Position numbers and translations under genes: made by a program | Source of the DNA: Paguma larvata | Taxonomy: Eukaryota > Chordata > Mammalia > Carnivora > Viverridae | Assembly: GCA_030068075.1 (NCBI GenBank) | Contig: CM057841.1 | Span: 33,583,030 to 33,647,029, forward strand | Reading direction: 5' to 3' | Length of the DNA stretch: 64,000 nt | The notes under the pieces: model-generated | Seen by the model: only the letters and a program-made list of their open reading frames with translations | Databases searched by the model: none | What the model was told of the DNA's origin: nothing | Part shown: positions 1 to 14,388 of the stretch, one piece after another | How the letters are laid out: every line of letters starts with the position of its first letter | How positions within the stretch are numbered: position 1 is the stretch's first letter

Positions 1-780
<780 letters not shown>

Positions 781-902
781 TGTGGGGGAGCACCTGTCCC
801 CGGTGTAAATAGAGCGACTTGTACAAACCCGCAGTTTTTGTACTTTTTCATATTACCTGACCCGTTTGCTACGTTCCTGTTTCTGCGAAATACATGACTT
901 AC

Positions 903-908
903 AATAAA
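903..908 (+). other. Polyadenylation signal of MT-A
   Basis: An AATAAA hexamer lies about 123 bases after the MT-A stop codon, followed by a GT-rich stretch (tgtctgttcctttgtgtg). The same arrangement occurs after MT-B and MT-C. Confidence 0.85.
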
Positions 909-1229
909 CGTTGTTGAATTCATTCTGCCTGTCTGTTCCTTTGTGTGCTTTGGATGTAAGGGACTTCACAGTCCCCATGGCCCGAGTGGGGGACTGGACC
1001 CCGCAGTATTAGCCCCTAAGAAACTGTGCCTTATGCAAGTCAGGTTACCTGTCAATCAGTTTCTCGGCTGACAGTGAAGGTTTCTAGATACCTTAAGGGT
1101 GTGGGGCCGATACAGTTCCCCTCAATTCTCTTCGTGAGTGTTGGTCTAGACCTTCTCAGTTTCTAATTTCTCAGAATTCCCTGCTGAACTTAGAACCTCA
1201 GTAATGGTAGGCTTCAGAAGTACTCATGA

Positions 1230-1350
1230 GGGGCACCTGGCTGGCTTAGGCGGTGGGGTGTGCAATCTTAATCTCGGGGTTTGGGGCTGTACGTTCAAGA
1301 CTCACGTTGGGTGTAGAGATTACTTAAGTAAAATCTTTAAAAAAAAAAAA
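1230..1350 (+). mobile_element. Old CAN SINE, plus strand (interval 1)
   Basis: This is a short, diverged tRNA-derived SINE. A degraded 'gggcacctggctggctta' head is followed by 'gtgtagagattacttaagtaaaatctttaaaa' features typical of older carnivore SINEs. The orthologous copies in the tandem units are at 7374-7490 and 13920-14037. The A-tail of this copy differs from the other two, which share an interrupted A-tail. Confidence 0.7.
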
Positions 1351-1426
1351 GTACTCTGGGGATAGAATCCAACTCCCCACTTGCTCGACTTTTCCTTACA
1401 GGGCTTCTAAAACACCCGAAGGCCCA

Positions 1427-1635
1427 ATTTTTACTTTTTATTTTTGAGAGTGGGGAGAGTGAGAGAGAGAAAATGAGCCAGGAGGGCCAGAAAGAGGGAG
1501 AGGGAGAATCCCAAGCAAGCTGCATGCTGACGGCGAGGAGCCCAACGTGGGGCTCAGACCCACAAACCCTGAGATCATGACCCTGAACTGAAATCAAGAG
1601 TCAGCTGCTCAACCGTCTGAGCCATCTAGGTGCCT
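1427..1635 (-). mobile_element. CAN SINE, minus strand (interval 1)
   Basis: A reversed tRNA-Lys-type SINE. It has a GA-rich middle, then a 'gagatcatgaccctga' box-B region and a 'ctgagccatctaggtgcc' head at the right end. Duplicated copies are at 7568-7781 and 14113-14324. Confidence 0.85.
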
Positions 1636-2339
1636 CCTGATTTTTATTTTCTAACACATTTAAATATTGGCACAATAAATTACTAAGAAAAAATTTTTAA
1701 AGCCCCAATTTACAAACCCATAATTTGATTCAACAAATTTCAATAAATATATGAGGAACAAACTAACAAAAAATTTAAAAACTGCAAACTACACATTTAT
1801 TCATCAAAAGTGTGCACCAGAAACAATTCACGAGGTGTGCCGACCACATGCACCTTGAGTAGCACCGTCTCCATCCCCCCTTCCCAGGGATCCATCAGTG
1901 TTGGCTTGTCCATTGCCCGACAGGACACACCGTACCCCTGAGAGCTCCCTGTCCTGACTTGGCTCTGAATCTTTGGAAGTTCCATCCCAGGTCAGGCTGG
2001 AATCTGCCCCTCCAAAATCAGGCCCTTGGCACTTCGAAACCAACGAAGTCACTAGGGAATTGGAGGGAACTGCCCAGCCATTTCCCAGCAAGAGGGAGGG
2101 TATCTGAGAACCGGTTCCAGATGAAGCACTTCACCTCCGCCCGTGCAGGGAGATGGCCAGTCCTGCAGTTTGGAGGTCGTTGCGGTGTTTATTAGGTAGG
2201 AGAGAGGCCCTGAGTGACTTGTAATTCATGCCGACGGTTAGTCCCCCTTGGCTCTTCGTGGAGGGAATTGCTATTTGATGTTCAGTCAAAGAGAAAAGTG
2301 AGTCATGGACCCTGCTTGCCGGTGGGTGCCTGGGGTGAA

Positions 2340-3320
2340 GGGATTTCAGAAGGCGGCCCGTGCCAGGCGGTCTGGGTTCACAGCTCACCTTGCCACTTCT
2401 TGGCCATGTGACCTGGGCAAGTTGTTGACACTTGCTGAGTTTTCCTTTCTTCATTTGTATAAAGGAGATTACATTTCAACGTAGGAAATCAAACGAGATT
2501 TGCCCTTAACAACCAGTGGTAATTATGGTCACCATTATATTCGCGCTGACATTCACGGAGAGAGAATACTTCTGGCTCCCAACAAGCTCCGGAGAAAGGC
2601 TCATTGGTTTAGGAGGATTAATCTGGGTTGCAGGCCAGAGATGGGATTGGAAATTTGCTAACCTGGGGCCCCGGGGAGTGCGGATGCCCAGCAGCAATAA
2701 GCCCCTAGGGACAGGAGGCTGCCACGGCATTTGGAGAGACACGAGAGCCTTTCCCATCCTTTATGCCACTTGGTCTGAACAGGAACCAGTTAGAAGTGAA
2801 CATGCTGGGGCTGAAGTGATTGTGCCAACTTCCAGGGAGATTAAGCAGCCAGCCCAAGATCACACGGCTCCTAGTCAGAGTTATGAACATATATACCCCC
2901 GCTGGCCACAACTGGCTGAGCATGATGTCGCCAGAGGCTAAATCCTGCCTCTCGGCATTCACAGCTGGAAGGGTCCTTTGAGATAGTCTAGCTACGCCCT
3001 ATCCTGAGAGATGGGAAGTTGAAGCCCCGAGAAGTCACGGAGCTCTGCAGAGGATCTGACCCTCTTCCTGCTGCCTCTCCGTCCTCGCCTTTCATGTGAC
3101 GTCATGGTGCAGGGCGGAGGGTGATGGGACAGTCAGCCTGCTCGAGTGCAAAGCCCCCTCGTGTCACTTACGGCTGCCTCTCTGTGGCTCAGTCTCCTGC
3201 ACTATAAAAAGGGGAAAACAATAGGGTGGTAGCCCTTAGAATTAAATTATTTAATACACGTAAAGAAATTAGAATGATGCCTGGACACAGTGAGTAATCC
3301 ATAATATTAGCTATTAGTTT
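2340..3320. repeat. MIR-derived fragments in interval 1
   Basis: Three MIR-like stretches are visible. At about 2366-2480 the core 'gccatgtgacctgggcaag' is followed by a 'catttgtataaagg' end. At about 2800-2900 there is a reversed core 'gattaagcagccagcccaag', with a related stretch near 2960-3060. At about 3170-3315 a 'ggctcagtctcctgcac' core runs into a 'gtgagtaatccataatatt' tail. The same fragments recur in the other two intervals (near 8895-9850 and 15440-16395). Open frames crossing this region are not genes. Confidence 0.55.
3097..3104. promoter_or_regulatory. Palindromic CRE-type site TGACGTCA (interval 1)
   Basis: A perfect 8-base CREB/ATF palindrome lies about 2.3 kb upstream of the MT-B TATA box. 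It is kept unchanged at 9628-9635 and 16174-16181 in the other intervals. Function is not shown; conservation could simply reflect recent duplication. Confidence 0.3.
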
Positions 3321-3690
3321 ATTAGAGCATTCATAGCATAGGACACATTTTTCTACTTCCGGACAAAAAGTCCAGCCTTGGTGGGCTTAGCCGCGTGTCC
3401 TGTGTGGTCTCCATCTACGCAGTGAGCACGGGACCGGTTGCCCGGAGAGGCTTATGCTCTCTTCTCACAGAAGAAGAGTCGGCACTAGGGATATAAAGCC
3501 AAGACAGTCCGAGTCCTGGTGCAGGAGGATGACCGCCGTCGCTGTCCTCTGCACCAGTATTTTACTTAACATTTTCTCTTGAATGATTCATATTTTCTGA
3601 AATACATTTATATGCAAAGCAAAGCCTTTACCACTACTGAAAAAGAGAATGAGTTTACTTCCAGACATAGAAGTGTGCTATAAAATCATA

Positions 3691-3733
3691 TAGAAATATA
3701 TATGTATATAAATATATACACACACATATATAT
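3691..3733. repeat. TA/CA-rich microsatellite (interval 1)
   Basis: Alternating AT and AC dinucleotides (atatatgtatataaatatatacacacac). Copies in the other units are at 10225-10267 and 16769-16812; the third has lost a CA step and gained TA steps. Confidence 0.8.
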
Positions 3734-3983
3734 GTACATTCCTTTTGTTTCACTCTGTCACTCCCAACATTGAGCTTGACGCAGTGGACGGGAGCTGAAG
3801 ACATATCTCCGGTCCTAAGGGAGGCTTTATCATTTACTTTCTCTCCCTCCAGCAGTGGCTGGAAGCACATCCAGGGTACCACCTCCCAGCACCGTGACCC
3901 TGGGCTAGGTACCTTAAACTCCGTGTCCTGTGTGCACTTTTGCCTTTGGGAAACTGGCCCAAACTAATGTCCTCTTCTGTCAG

Positions 3984-4195
3984 GGGGGCACCTGGGTGGC
4001 TCATTTTGTTAAGGGACTGACTCTTGGTTTCTGTTCAGGTCACAATCTCTCTGTTCGTGAGTTCGAGCCCCACGTCAGTCTCCACACCGACAGCGTAGAT
4101 TGGGATTCTCTCTCTACCCTTCTCTCTGCCCTTCCTGCGCTTCGGGTGCTCTCTCTCTCACACTCTCTCAAAATAAATAAACTTAAAAAAATAAA
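3984..4195 (+). mobile_element. CAN SINE, plus strand (interval 1)
   Basis: A full-length tRNA-Lys-type SINE with head 'ggcacctgggtggctca' and tail 'aaaataaataaacttaaaa'. It carries 'ctcattttgttaag' where the family consensus has 'ctcagtcggttaag'. That derived change is shared with the copy at 10516-10728 but not with the copy at 17059-17279. Confidence 0.9.
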
Positions 4196-4899
4196 GGATC
4201 ACCGTTCGGGTTCAAATAGCCAAGATGAGGAACAAGGATGGGAACAGACTAAATACTATGTCGTTGTCAGGAGTAAAAAAGGGACAGAACCACTTGTCTT
4301 ATTTGATGCCAGGTCCACCTATCACATAAAAAGATCCCTTCCCATGGTTTGGGAAGCTCCGTCGTGAGTGGGGTGAATGGGCAGGGCTTGAGGAAAGCCT
4401 CTAGAAAGTTTAGGCAAAGGAGAACCGGGACAAACGTGTCCACACATCCCTTCGCGGTAGAGGACAGAAGGAAAGAAGGGGGCCACAGGCCTGAGCTCCC
4501 TGCGTTTCTGTGTACAAGACAAACGCCCTAAGGCCCACGGTAGGGGACCTAGACTAGCAATGCCTGGCAGAGAGGAGAGGTGGAGGTCACTAAATACTAT
4601 GTAATTCTTGGAACGCTGAAAGGGAAATAGCCGCTTTTCTTTGTTATTAAAGTCAGACTCTCCTATCACCTAAGAGAATCCCTTCTTTGTGGGGATCTTA
4701 CCCATTGGGCACTGCCTGGAGTGGGGTGCACCGGCAGGCTGTGGGGAGGACTGCTTTTAACCCAAAAAAAGACCCGGGCAATTGTGCCCATATATCCTTT
4801 AGGTCATGGAGAATTAAGGGTCAGTGGTCTGTGTACAATGAACGGTGAATAGGATAAAAGGGTCCGAAAGCCCGACGCAGGGCCGGGGGAAAAGACATG

Positions 4900-5449
4900 C
4901 CAGGGGAGGCAAAGGTTACATCCATCGCCCATCCTCTGCACACAACTCTCTCAGGTCGCTCTGCACACCCACCCTCTGCCCCTTGCCCCAGCCAGGTGTG
5001 GGTCTGGAAGGAGAGGCCGGGTTGCACACGGGCGCCGGGTTGCACATGAGCTCCGGGAAAGGGCGACCCTGGGGAAACCTACAGGAGGCCTAGAGGGGGG
5101 TGGGGAGGAAGTGGGGCGCGGGAAGGCGACGAACACCCAGGCAAAGAGTTCCCAGAACCCACGGGAACGCGGGCGGCTGTCATCCTCAGGGAGACGGAGA
5201 GGGGGCGGGCAGGGAGGCCGGGACAGACCGTGCGAGCCCCCTCCGTGAGGTGCGCACGGAGCCCCGCCGCCCTCGTGGACTCGTGCGCCCGGCCCCGCGG
5301 GGTGCACACAGCACAGTCAAGGACGCCAGGCGGCGCGCTCTCCGCGGGGCGGGTGCAAGGCCGGGGGCGGGTGCAAGGCGGGGGGCGGGGCCTTTGCGCC
5401 CGGACCGGCCGCTCTGGCTATAAAGCCGGCCCGCAGGCGCCCAGGCTGT
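4900..5449 (+). promoter_or_regulatory. MT-B promoter: MREs, GC boxes and TATA box
   Basis: The TATAAA box is at 5419-5424, with the likely start site about 30 bases downstream. MRE cores (TGCRCNC) are at 5395-5401 (24 bases before TATA), 5303-5309, 5284-5290 and 5251-5257. Reversed cores are at 5351-5357 and 5369-5375. Distal cores are at 4937-4943, 4962-4968 and 5023-5029. GC boxes (GGGGCGGGG type) lie around 5360-5390. In known metallothionein genes MTF-1 binds MREs when zinc rises, so metal induction is expected. The region is strongly GC-rich. Confidence 0.88.
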
Positions 5450-5523
5450 ACCACGCCTCTAGCCACCAGCAGTGTGCTTCTCCTGTGGCCTGCTTTGGAC
5501 CTCCGTCGTCAGCTCTCCTCGAG

Positions 5524-6924
<1,401 letters not shown>

Positions 6925-7046
6925 TGTGGGGGAGCACCTGTCCCCGGTGTAAATAGAGCGACTTGTACAAACCCGCAGTTTTTGTACTTTTTCATATTAC
7001 CTGACCCGTTTGCTACGTTCCTGTTTCTGCGAGATACATGACTTAC

Positions 7047-7052
7047 AATAAA
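7047..7052 (+). other. Polyadenylation signal of MT-B
   Basis: AATAAA, 123 bases after the stop codon, with a downstream GT/T-rich stretch. It is identical in context to the MT-A and MT-C signals. Confidence 0.85.
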
Positions 7053-7373
7053 CGTTGTTGAATTCATTCTGCCTCTCTGTTCCTTTGTGTGCTTTGGATG
7101 TAAGGGACTTCACAGTCCCCATGGCCCGAGTGGGGGACTGGACCCCCCAGTATTAGCCCCTAAGAAACTGTGCCTTATGCAAGTCAGGTTACCTGTCAAT
7201 CAGTTTCTTGGCTGACAGTGAAGGTTTCCAGATACCTTAAGGGTGTGGGGCCGATACAGTTCCCCTCAATTCTCTTCGTGAGTGTTGGTCTAGACCTTCT
7301 CAGTTTCTAATTTCTCAGAATTCCCTGCTGAACTTAGAACCTCAGTAATGGTAGGCTTCAGAAGTATTCATGA

Positions 7374-7490
7374 GGGGCACCTGGCTGGCTTAGGCGGTGG
7401 AGTGCGCAATCTTGATCTCGGGGTTTGGGGCTGTACGTTCAAGGCTCACGTTGAGTGTAGAGATTACTTAAGTAAAATCTTAAAAACAAA
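7374..7490 (+). mobile_element. Old CAN SINE, plus strand (interval 2)
   Basis: Duplicated copy of the SINE at 1230-1350. The tail reads 'cttaaaaacaaaaat', shared with the interval 3 copy and different from interval 1. Confidence 0.7.
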
Positions 7491-7567
7491 AATACTCTGG
7501 GGATAGAATCCAGCTCCCTACCTGCTCGACTTTTCTTTACAGGGCTTCTAAAACATTCAAAGGCCCA

Positions 7568-7781
7568 ATTTTTAGTTTTTATATTTGAGAGTAGGGAGAG
7601 AGAGAGAGAGAGAGAGAATGAGCCAGGAGGGGCAGAAAGAGGGAGAGGGAGAATCCCAAGCAAGCTCCATGCTGACGGTGAGGAGCCCAACGTGGGGCTC
7701 AAACCCACAAACCCTGAGATCATGACCCTGAGCTGAAATCAAGAGTCAGCTGCTCAACCGTCTGAGCCATCTAGGCGCCTC
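7568..7781 (-). mobile_element. CAN SINE, minus strand (interval 2)
   Basis: Duplicated copy of the SINE at 1427-1635, with an expanded GA run near 7590-7616. Confidence 0.85.
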
Positions 7782-7844
7782 CTGATTTTTATTTTCTAAC
7801 ACATTTAAATATTGGCACAATAAATTACTAAGAAAAAAAATTTT

Positions 7845-8208
7845 TTTTAATTTTTTTATTATTATAGTTTATTTTCAAATTGGTTTACATATAACACCCA
7901 GTGTTCATCCCAACACGTGCCCTCTTTAATGTCCGTCACCCCCTCTCCCCCCTCCCTCACCTCCCTCACCTCCCTCACCCTCAGATTGTTCTTAGTCTTT
8001 GAGAGTCTCTTATGTTTTATCTCCCTCCCTCTCTGTGTCTTTTTTTCCTTTCCCCTCTTCCCCTCCCCCTGGTTTTTGCTTAGTCTCACAAAGTCCACCT
8101 ATTCGTGGAAACATATGGTATCTGTCTTTTTCTGACTGACTTATTTCACTTAACATAATACCCTCCAGTTCCATCCATGTTGCTACACATGGCCAGATTT
8201 CATTTTTT
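7845..8208 (-). mobile_element. 5'-truncated L1 insertion (interval 2)
   Basis: About 364 bases of carnivore L1 3' end in reverse orientation. T-rich sequence stands at the left (the reversed A-tail). Motifs such as 'acacccagtgttcatccc' and 'ataccctccagttccatcc' are typical of the L1 3' end. It is flanked by copies of 'aagaaaaaattttt', which occurs once, uninterrupted, at the empty site near 1686-1700 in interval 1. This is a target-site duplication from retrotransposition. No coding potential remains. Confidence 0.88.
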
Positions 8209-9627
8209 AAGAAAAAATTTTTAAAGCCCCTATTTACAAACCCATAATTTGATTCAACAAATTTCAATAAATATATGAGGAACAAACTAACAAAAAATTT
8301 AAAAACTGCAAACTACACATTTATTCATCAAAAGTGTGCACCAGAAACAATTCACGAGGTGTGCCGACCACATGCACCTTGAGTAGCACCGTCGCCAACC
8401 CCCCCTCCGAGGGAATCCATCTGTGTTGGCTTGGCCAGTGCCCGACAGGACACCCAGTACCCCTGAGAGCTCCCTGTCGTGACTTGGCTCTGAATCTTTG
8501 GACGTTCCTCCCCAGGTCAGGCTGGAATCTGCCCCTCCAAAATCCAGCCCTTGGCACTTCAAAACCAACGAAGTCACTAGGGAATTGGAGGGAACTGCCC
8601 CGCCATTTCCCAGCAAGAGGGAGGGTATCTGAGAACCGGTTCCAGATGAAGTACTTCACCTCCGCCCGTGCAGGGGGATGGCCAGTCCTGCAGTTTGGAA
8701 GTTGTTGCGGTGTTTATTAGGCAGGAGAGAGGCCCTGAGTGACTTGTAATTAATGCTGACGGTTAGTCCCTCTTGGCTCTTCGTGGAGGAATTGCTATTT
8801 GATGTTCAGTCAAAGAGAAAAGTGAGTCATGGACCCTGCTTGCCGGTGGGTGCCTGGGGTGAAGGGATTTCAGAAGGCGGCCCGTGCCAGGCGGTCTGGG
8901 TTCACAGCTCACCTTGCCACTTCTTGGCCATGTGACCTGGGCACACTTGGTGAGCTTTCCTTTCCTCATTTGTATAAAGGAGATTACATTTCAACGTAGG
9001 AAATCAAACGAGATAGTGTCCTGGCTCCTGGCTAGGGCTTAACAAACAGTGGTAATTATGGTCACCATTGTATTCGCACTGACATTCGAGGAGAGAGAAT
9101 ACTTCTGGCTCCCAACAAGCTCCGGAGAAAGTCGCATTGGTTTAGGAGGATTAATCTGGGTTGCAGGCCAGAGATGGGATTGGAAATTTGCTAACCTGGG
9201 GCCCCGGGGAGTGCGGATGCCCAGCAGCAATAAGCCCCTAGGGACAGGAAGCTGCCACGGCATTTGGAGAGACACGAGAGCCTTTCCCATCCTTTATGCC
9301 ACTTGGTCTGAACAGGAACCAGTTAGAAGTGAACATGCAGGGGCTGAAGTGATTGTGCCAACTTCCAGAGAGGTTAAGCAGCCAGCCCAAGATCACACGG
9401 CTCCTAGTCAGAGTTATGAACATATATACCCCCGCTGGCCACAACTGGCTGAGCATGATGTCGCCGGAGGCTAAACCCTGCCTCTCGGCATTCACAGCTG
9501 GAAGGGTCCTTTGAGATAGTCGAGCTGTGCCCTATCTTGAGAGATGGGAGTTGAAGCCCCGAGAGGTCACGGACTCTGCAGAGGATCTGACCCTCTTCCT
9601 GCTGCCTCTCCGTCCTAGCCTTTCATG

Positions 9628-9635
9628 TGACGTCA
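9628..9635. promoter_or_regulatory. Palindromic CRE-type site TGACGTCA (interval 2)
   Basis: Same site as at 3097-3104, about 2.3 kb upstream of the MT-C TATA box. Confidence 0.3.
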
Positions 9636-10224
9636 TGGTGCAGGGCGGAGGGTGATGGGACAGTCAGCCTGCTCGAGTGCAAAGCCCCCTCGTGTCACTT
9701 ACGGCTACCTCTCTGTGGCTCAGTCTCCTGCACTATAAAAAGGGGAAAACAATAGGGTGGTAGCCCTTAGAATTAAATTATTTAATACACGTAAAGAAAT
9801 TAGAATGATGCCTGGACACAGTGAGTAATCCATAATATTAGCTATTATGTTATTAGTAGCATTCATAGCATAGGACACATTTTTCTACTTCCGGACAAAA
9901 AGTCCAGCCTTGGTGGGCTTAGCCGCGAGTCCTGTGTGGTCTCCATCTACGCAGTGAGCACGGGACCGGTTGCCCGGAGAGGCTTATGCTCTCTTCTCAC
10001 AGAAGAAGAGTCGGCACTAGGGATATAAAGCCAACACAGTCCGAGTCCTGGTGCAGGAGGATGACCGCCGTCGCTGTCCTCTGCACCAGTATTTTACTTA
10101 ACATTTTCTCTTGAATGATTCATATTTTCTGAAATACATTTATATGCAAAGCAAAGCCTTTACCACTACTGAAATAGAGAATGAGTTTACTTCCAGACAT
10201 AGAAGTGTGCTATAAAATCATATA

Positions 10225-10267
10225 GAAATATATATGTATATAAATATATACACACACATATATATGT
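10225..10267. repeat. TA/CA-rich microsatellite (interval 2)
   Basis: Duplicate of the tract at 3691-3733, with the same CA block as interval 1. Confidence 0.8.
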
Positions 10268-10515
10268 ACATTCCTTTTGTTTCACTTTGTCACTCCCAAC
10301 ATTGAGCTTGACGCAGTGGACGGGAGCTGAAGACATATCTCCGGTCCTAAGGGAGGCTTTATCATTTACTTTCTCTCCCTCCAGCAGTGGCTGGAAGCAC
10401 ATCCAGGGTACCACCTCCCAGCACCGTGACCCTGGGCTAGGTACCTTAAACTCCGTGTCCTGTGTGCACTTTTGCCTTTGGGAAACTGGCCCAAACTAAT
10501 GTCCTCTTCTGTCAG

Positions 10516-10728
10516 GGGGGCACCTGGGTGGCTCATTTTGTTAAGGGACTGACTCTTGGTTTCTGTTCAGGTCACAATCTCTCTGTTCGTGAGTTCGAGC
10601 CCCACGTCAGTCTCCACACCGACAGCGTAGATTGGGATTCTCTCTCTACGCTTCTCTCTGCCCTTCCTGCGCTTCGGGTGCTCTCTCTCTCACACTCTCT
10701 CAAAATAAATAAACTTAAAAAAATAAAG
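10516..10728 (+). mobile_element. CAN SINE, plus strand (interval 2)
   Basis: Duplicate of the SINE at 3984-4195. It shares the derived 'cattttgtt' change in the box-A region with that copy. Confidence 0.9.
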
Positions 10729-11459
10729 GATCACCGTTCAGGTTCAAATAGCCAAGATGAGGAACAAGGATGGGAACAGACTAAATACTATGTCGTTGTC
10801 AGGAGTAAAAAAGGGACAGAACCACTTGTCTTACTTGATGCCAGGTCCACCTATCACATAAAAAGATCCCTTCCCATGGTTTGGGAAGCTCCGTCGTGAG
10901 TGGGGTGAATGGGCAGGGCTTGAGGAAAGCCTCTAGAAAGTTTAGGCAAAGGAGAACCGGGACAAACGTGTCCACACATCCCTTCGCGGTAGAGGACAGA
11001 AGGAAAGAAGGGGGCCACAGGCCTGAGCTCCCTGCGTTGCTGTGTACAAGACAAACACGCCCTAAGGCCCGTGGGGGACCTAGACTAGCAATGCCTGGCA
11101 GAGAGGAGAGTTGGAGGTCACTAAATACGATGTAATTCTTGGAACGCTGAAAGGGAAATAGCCACTTTTCTTTGTTATTAAAGTCAGACTCTCCTATCAC
11201 GTAAGATTATCCCTTCTTTGTGGGGATCTTACCCATTGGGCACTGCCTGGAGTGGGGTGCACCGGCAGGCTGTGGGGAGGACTGCTTTTAACCCAAAAAA
11301 AGACCCGGGCAATTGTGCCCATATATCCTTTAGGTCATGGAGAATTAAGGGTCAGTGGTCTGTGTACAACAAAAGGTGAATAGGATAAAAGGGTCCGAAA
11401 GCCCGACGCAGGGCCGGGGGGGAAAGACATGCCAGGGGAGGCAAAGGTTACATCCATCG

Positions 11460-11982
11460 CCCATCCTCTGCGCACTACTCTCTCAGGTCGCTCTGCACAC
11501 TCACCCTCTGCCCCTTGCCCCAGCCAAGTGTGGGTCTGGAAGGAGAGGCCGGGTTGCACACGGGCGCCGGATTGCACATGAGCTCCGGGAAAGGGCGACC
11601 CTGGGGAAACCTACAGGAGGCCTAGAGGTGGGTAGGGAGGAAGTGGGGCGCGGGAAGGCGACGAACACCCAGGCAAAGAGTTCCCAGAACCCACGGGAAC
11701 GCGGGCGGCTGTCATCCTCTGGGAGACGGAGAGGGAGCGGGCAGGGAAGCCAGGACAGACCGTGCAAGCCCCCTCCGTGAGATGCGCACGGAGCCCCGCC
11801 GCCCTCGTGGACTCGTGCGCCCGGCCCCGCGGGGTGCACACAGCACAGTCAAGGACACGCCGGGCGGCGCGCTCTCCGCGGGGCGGGTGCAAGGCCGGGG
11901 GCGGGTGCAAGGCCGGGGGCGGGGCCTTTGCGCCCGGACCCGCCGCTCTGGCTATAAAGTCGGCCCGCAGGCGCCCAGGCTG
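11460..11982 (+). promoter_or_regulatory. MT-C promoter: MREs, GC boxes and TATA box
   Basis: TATAAA is at 11953-11958. MRE cores are at 11929-11935 (24 bases before TATA), 11835-11841, 11816-11822 and 11783-11789. Reversed cores are at 11885-11891 and 11903-11909, interleaved with GC boxes. The layout matches the MT-B promoter almost base for base, so similar metal induction is expected. Confidence 0.88.
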
Positions 11983-12057
11983 CACCACGCCTCCTGCCAC
12001 CAGCGGTGTGCTTCTCCTGTGGCCTGCTTTGGACCTCCGTCGTCAGCTCTCCTCGAG

Positions 12058-13472
<1,415 letters not shown>

Positions 13473-13594
13473 TGTGGGGGAGCACCTGTCTCCGGTGTAA
13501 ATAGAGCGACGTGTACAAACCCGCAGTTTTTGTACTTTTTCATATTACCTGACCCGTTTGCTACATTCCTGTTTCTGCGAAATACATGACTTAC

Positions 13595-13600
13595 AATAAA
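13595..13600 (+). other. Polyadenylation signal of MT-C
   Basis: AATAAA, 123 bases after the stop codon, in the same sequence context as MT-A and MT-B. Confidence 0.85.
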
Positions 13601-13919
13601 CGTTGTTGAATTCATTCTGCCTCTCTGTTCTTGTGTGCTTTGGATGTAAGGGACTTCACAGTCCCCATGGCCCGAGTGGGGGACTGGACCCCGCAGTATT
13701 AGCCCCTAAGAAACTGTGCCTTATGCAAGTCAGGTTACCTGTCAATCAGTTTCTCGGCTGACAATGAAGGTTTCCAGATACCGTAAGGCTGTGGGGCCGA
13801 TACAGTTCCCCTCAATTCTCTTCGTGAGTGTTTGTCTAGACCTTCTCAGTTTCTAATTTCTCAGAATTCCCTGCTGAACTTAGAACCTCAGCAATGGTAG
13901 GCTTCAGAAGTACTCATGA

Positions 13920-14037
13920 GGGGCACCGGTCTGGCTTAGGCGGTGGAGTGTGCAATCTTGATCTCGGGGTTTGGGGCTGTACGTTCAAGGCTCACGTTGG
14001 GTGTAGAGATTACTTAAGTAAAATCTTAAAAACAAAA
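13920..14037 (+). mobile_element. Old CAN SINE, plus strand (interval 3)
   Basis: Duplicated copy of the SINE at 1230-1350 and 7374-7490. Confidence 0.7.
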
Positions 14038-14112
14038 ATACTCTGGGGATAGAATCCAGCTCCCTACCTGCTCGACTTTTCTTTACAGGGCTTCTAAAAC
14101 ATTCAAAGGCCC

Positions 14113-14324
14113 AATTTTTAGTTTTTATTTTTGAGAGTAGGGAGAGAGAGAGAGAGAGAGAATGAGCCAGGAGGGGCAGAAAGAGGGAGAGGGAGAATCC
14201 CAAGCAAGCTCCATGCTGACGGTGAGGAGCCCAACGTGGGGCTCAAACCCACAAACCCTGAGATCATGACCCTGAGCTGAAATCAAGAGTCAGCTGCTCA
14301 ACCGTCTGAGCCATCTAGGCGCCT
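14113..14324 (-). mobile_element. CAN SINE, minus strand (interval 3)
   Basis: Duplicated copy of the SINE at 1427-1635 and 7568-7781. Confidence 0.85.
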
Positions 14325-14388
14325 CCTGATTTTTATTTTCTAACACATTTAAATATTGGCACAATAAATTACTAAGAAAAAAAATTTT

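Noticed and set aside
2516..2941. A 141-codon open frame repeated at 9049-9474 and 15594-16019
   Set aside because: It spans MIR-derived sequence and is repeated only because the whole unit is duplicated. It has no domain and no splice or promoter context, and the substitutions show no coding pattern.
3930..4367. A 145-codon frame repeated in unit 2
   Set aside because: Most of it is translated CAN SINE (the 'GTWVAHFVKGLTLG' type reading). It is broken in unit 3 by SINE tail changes.
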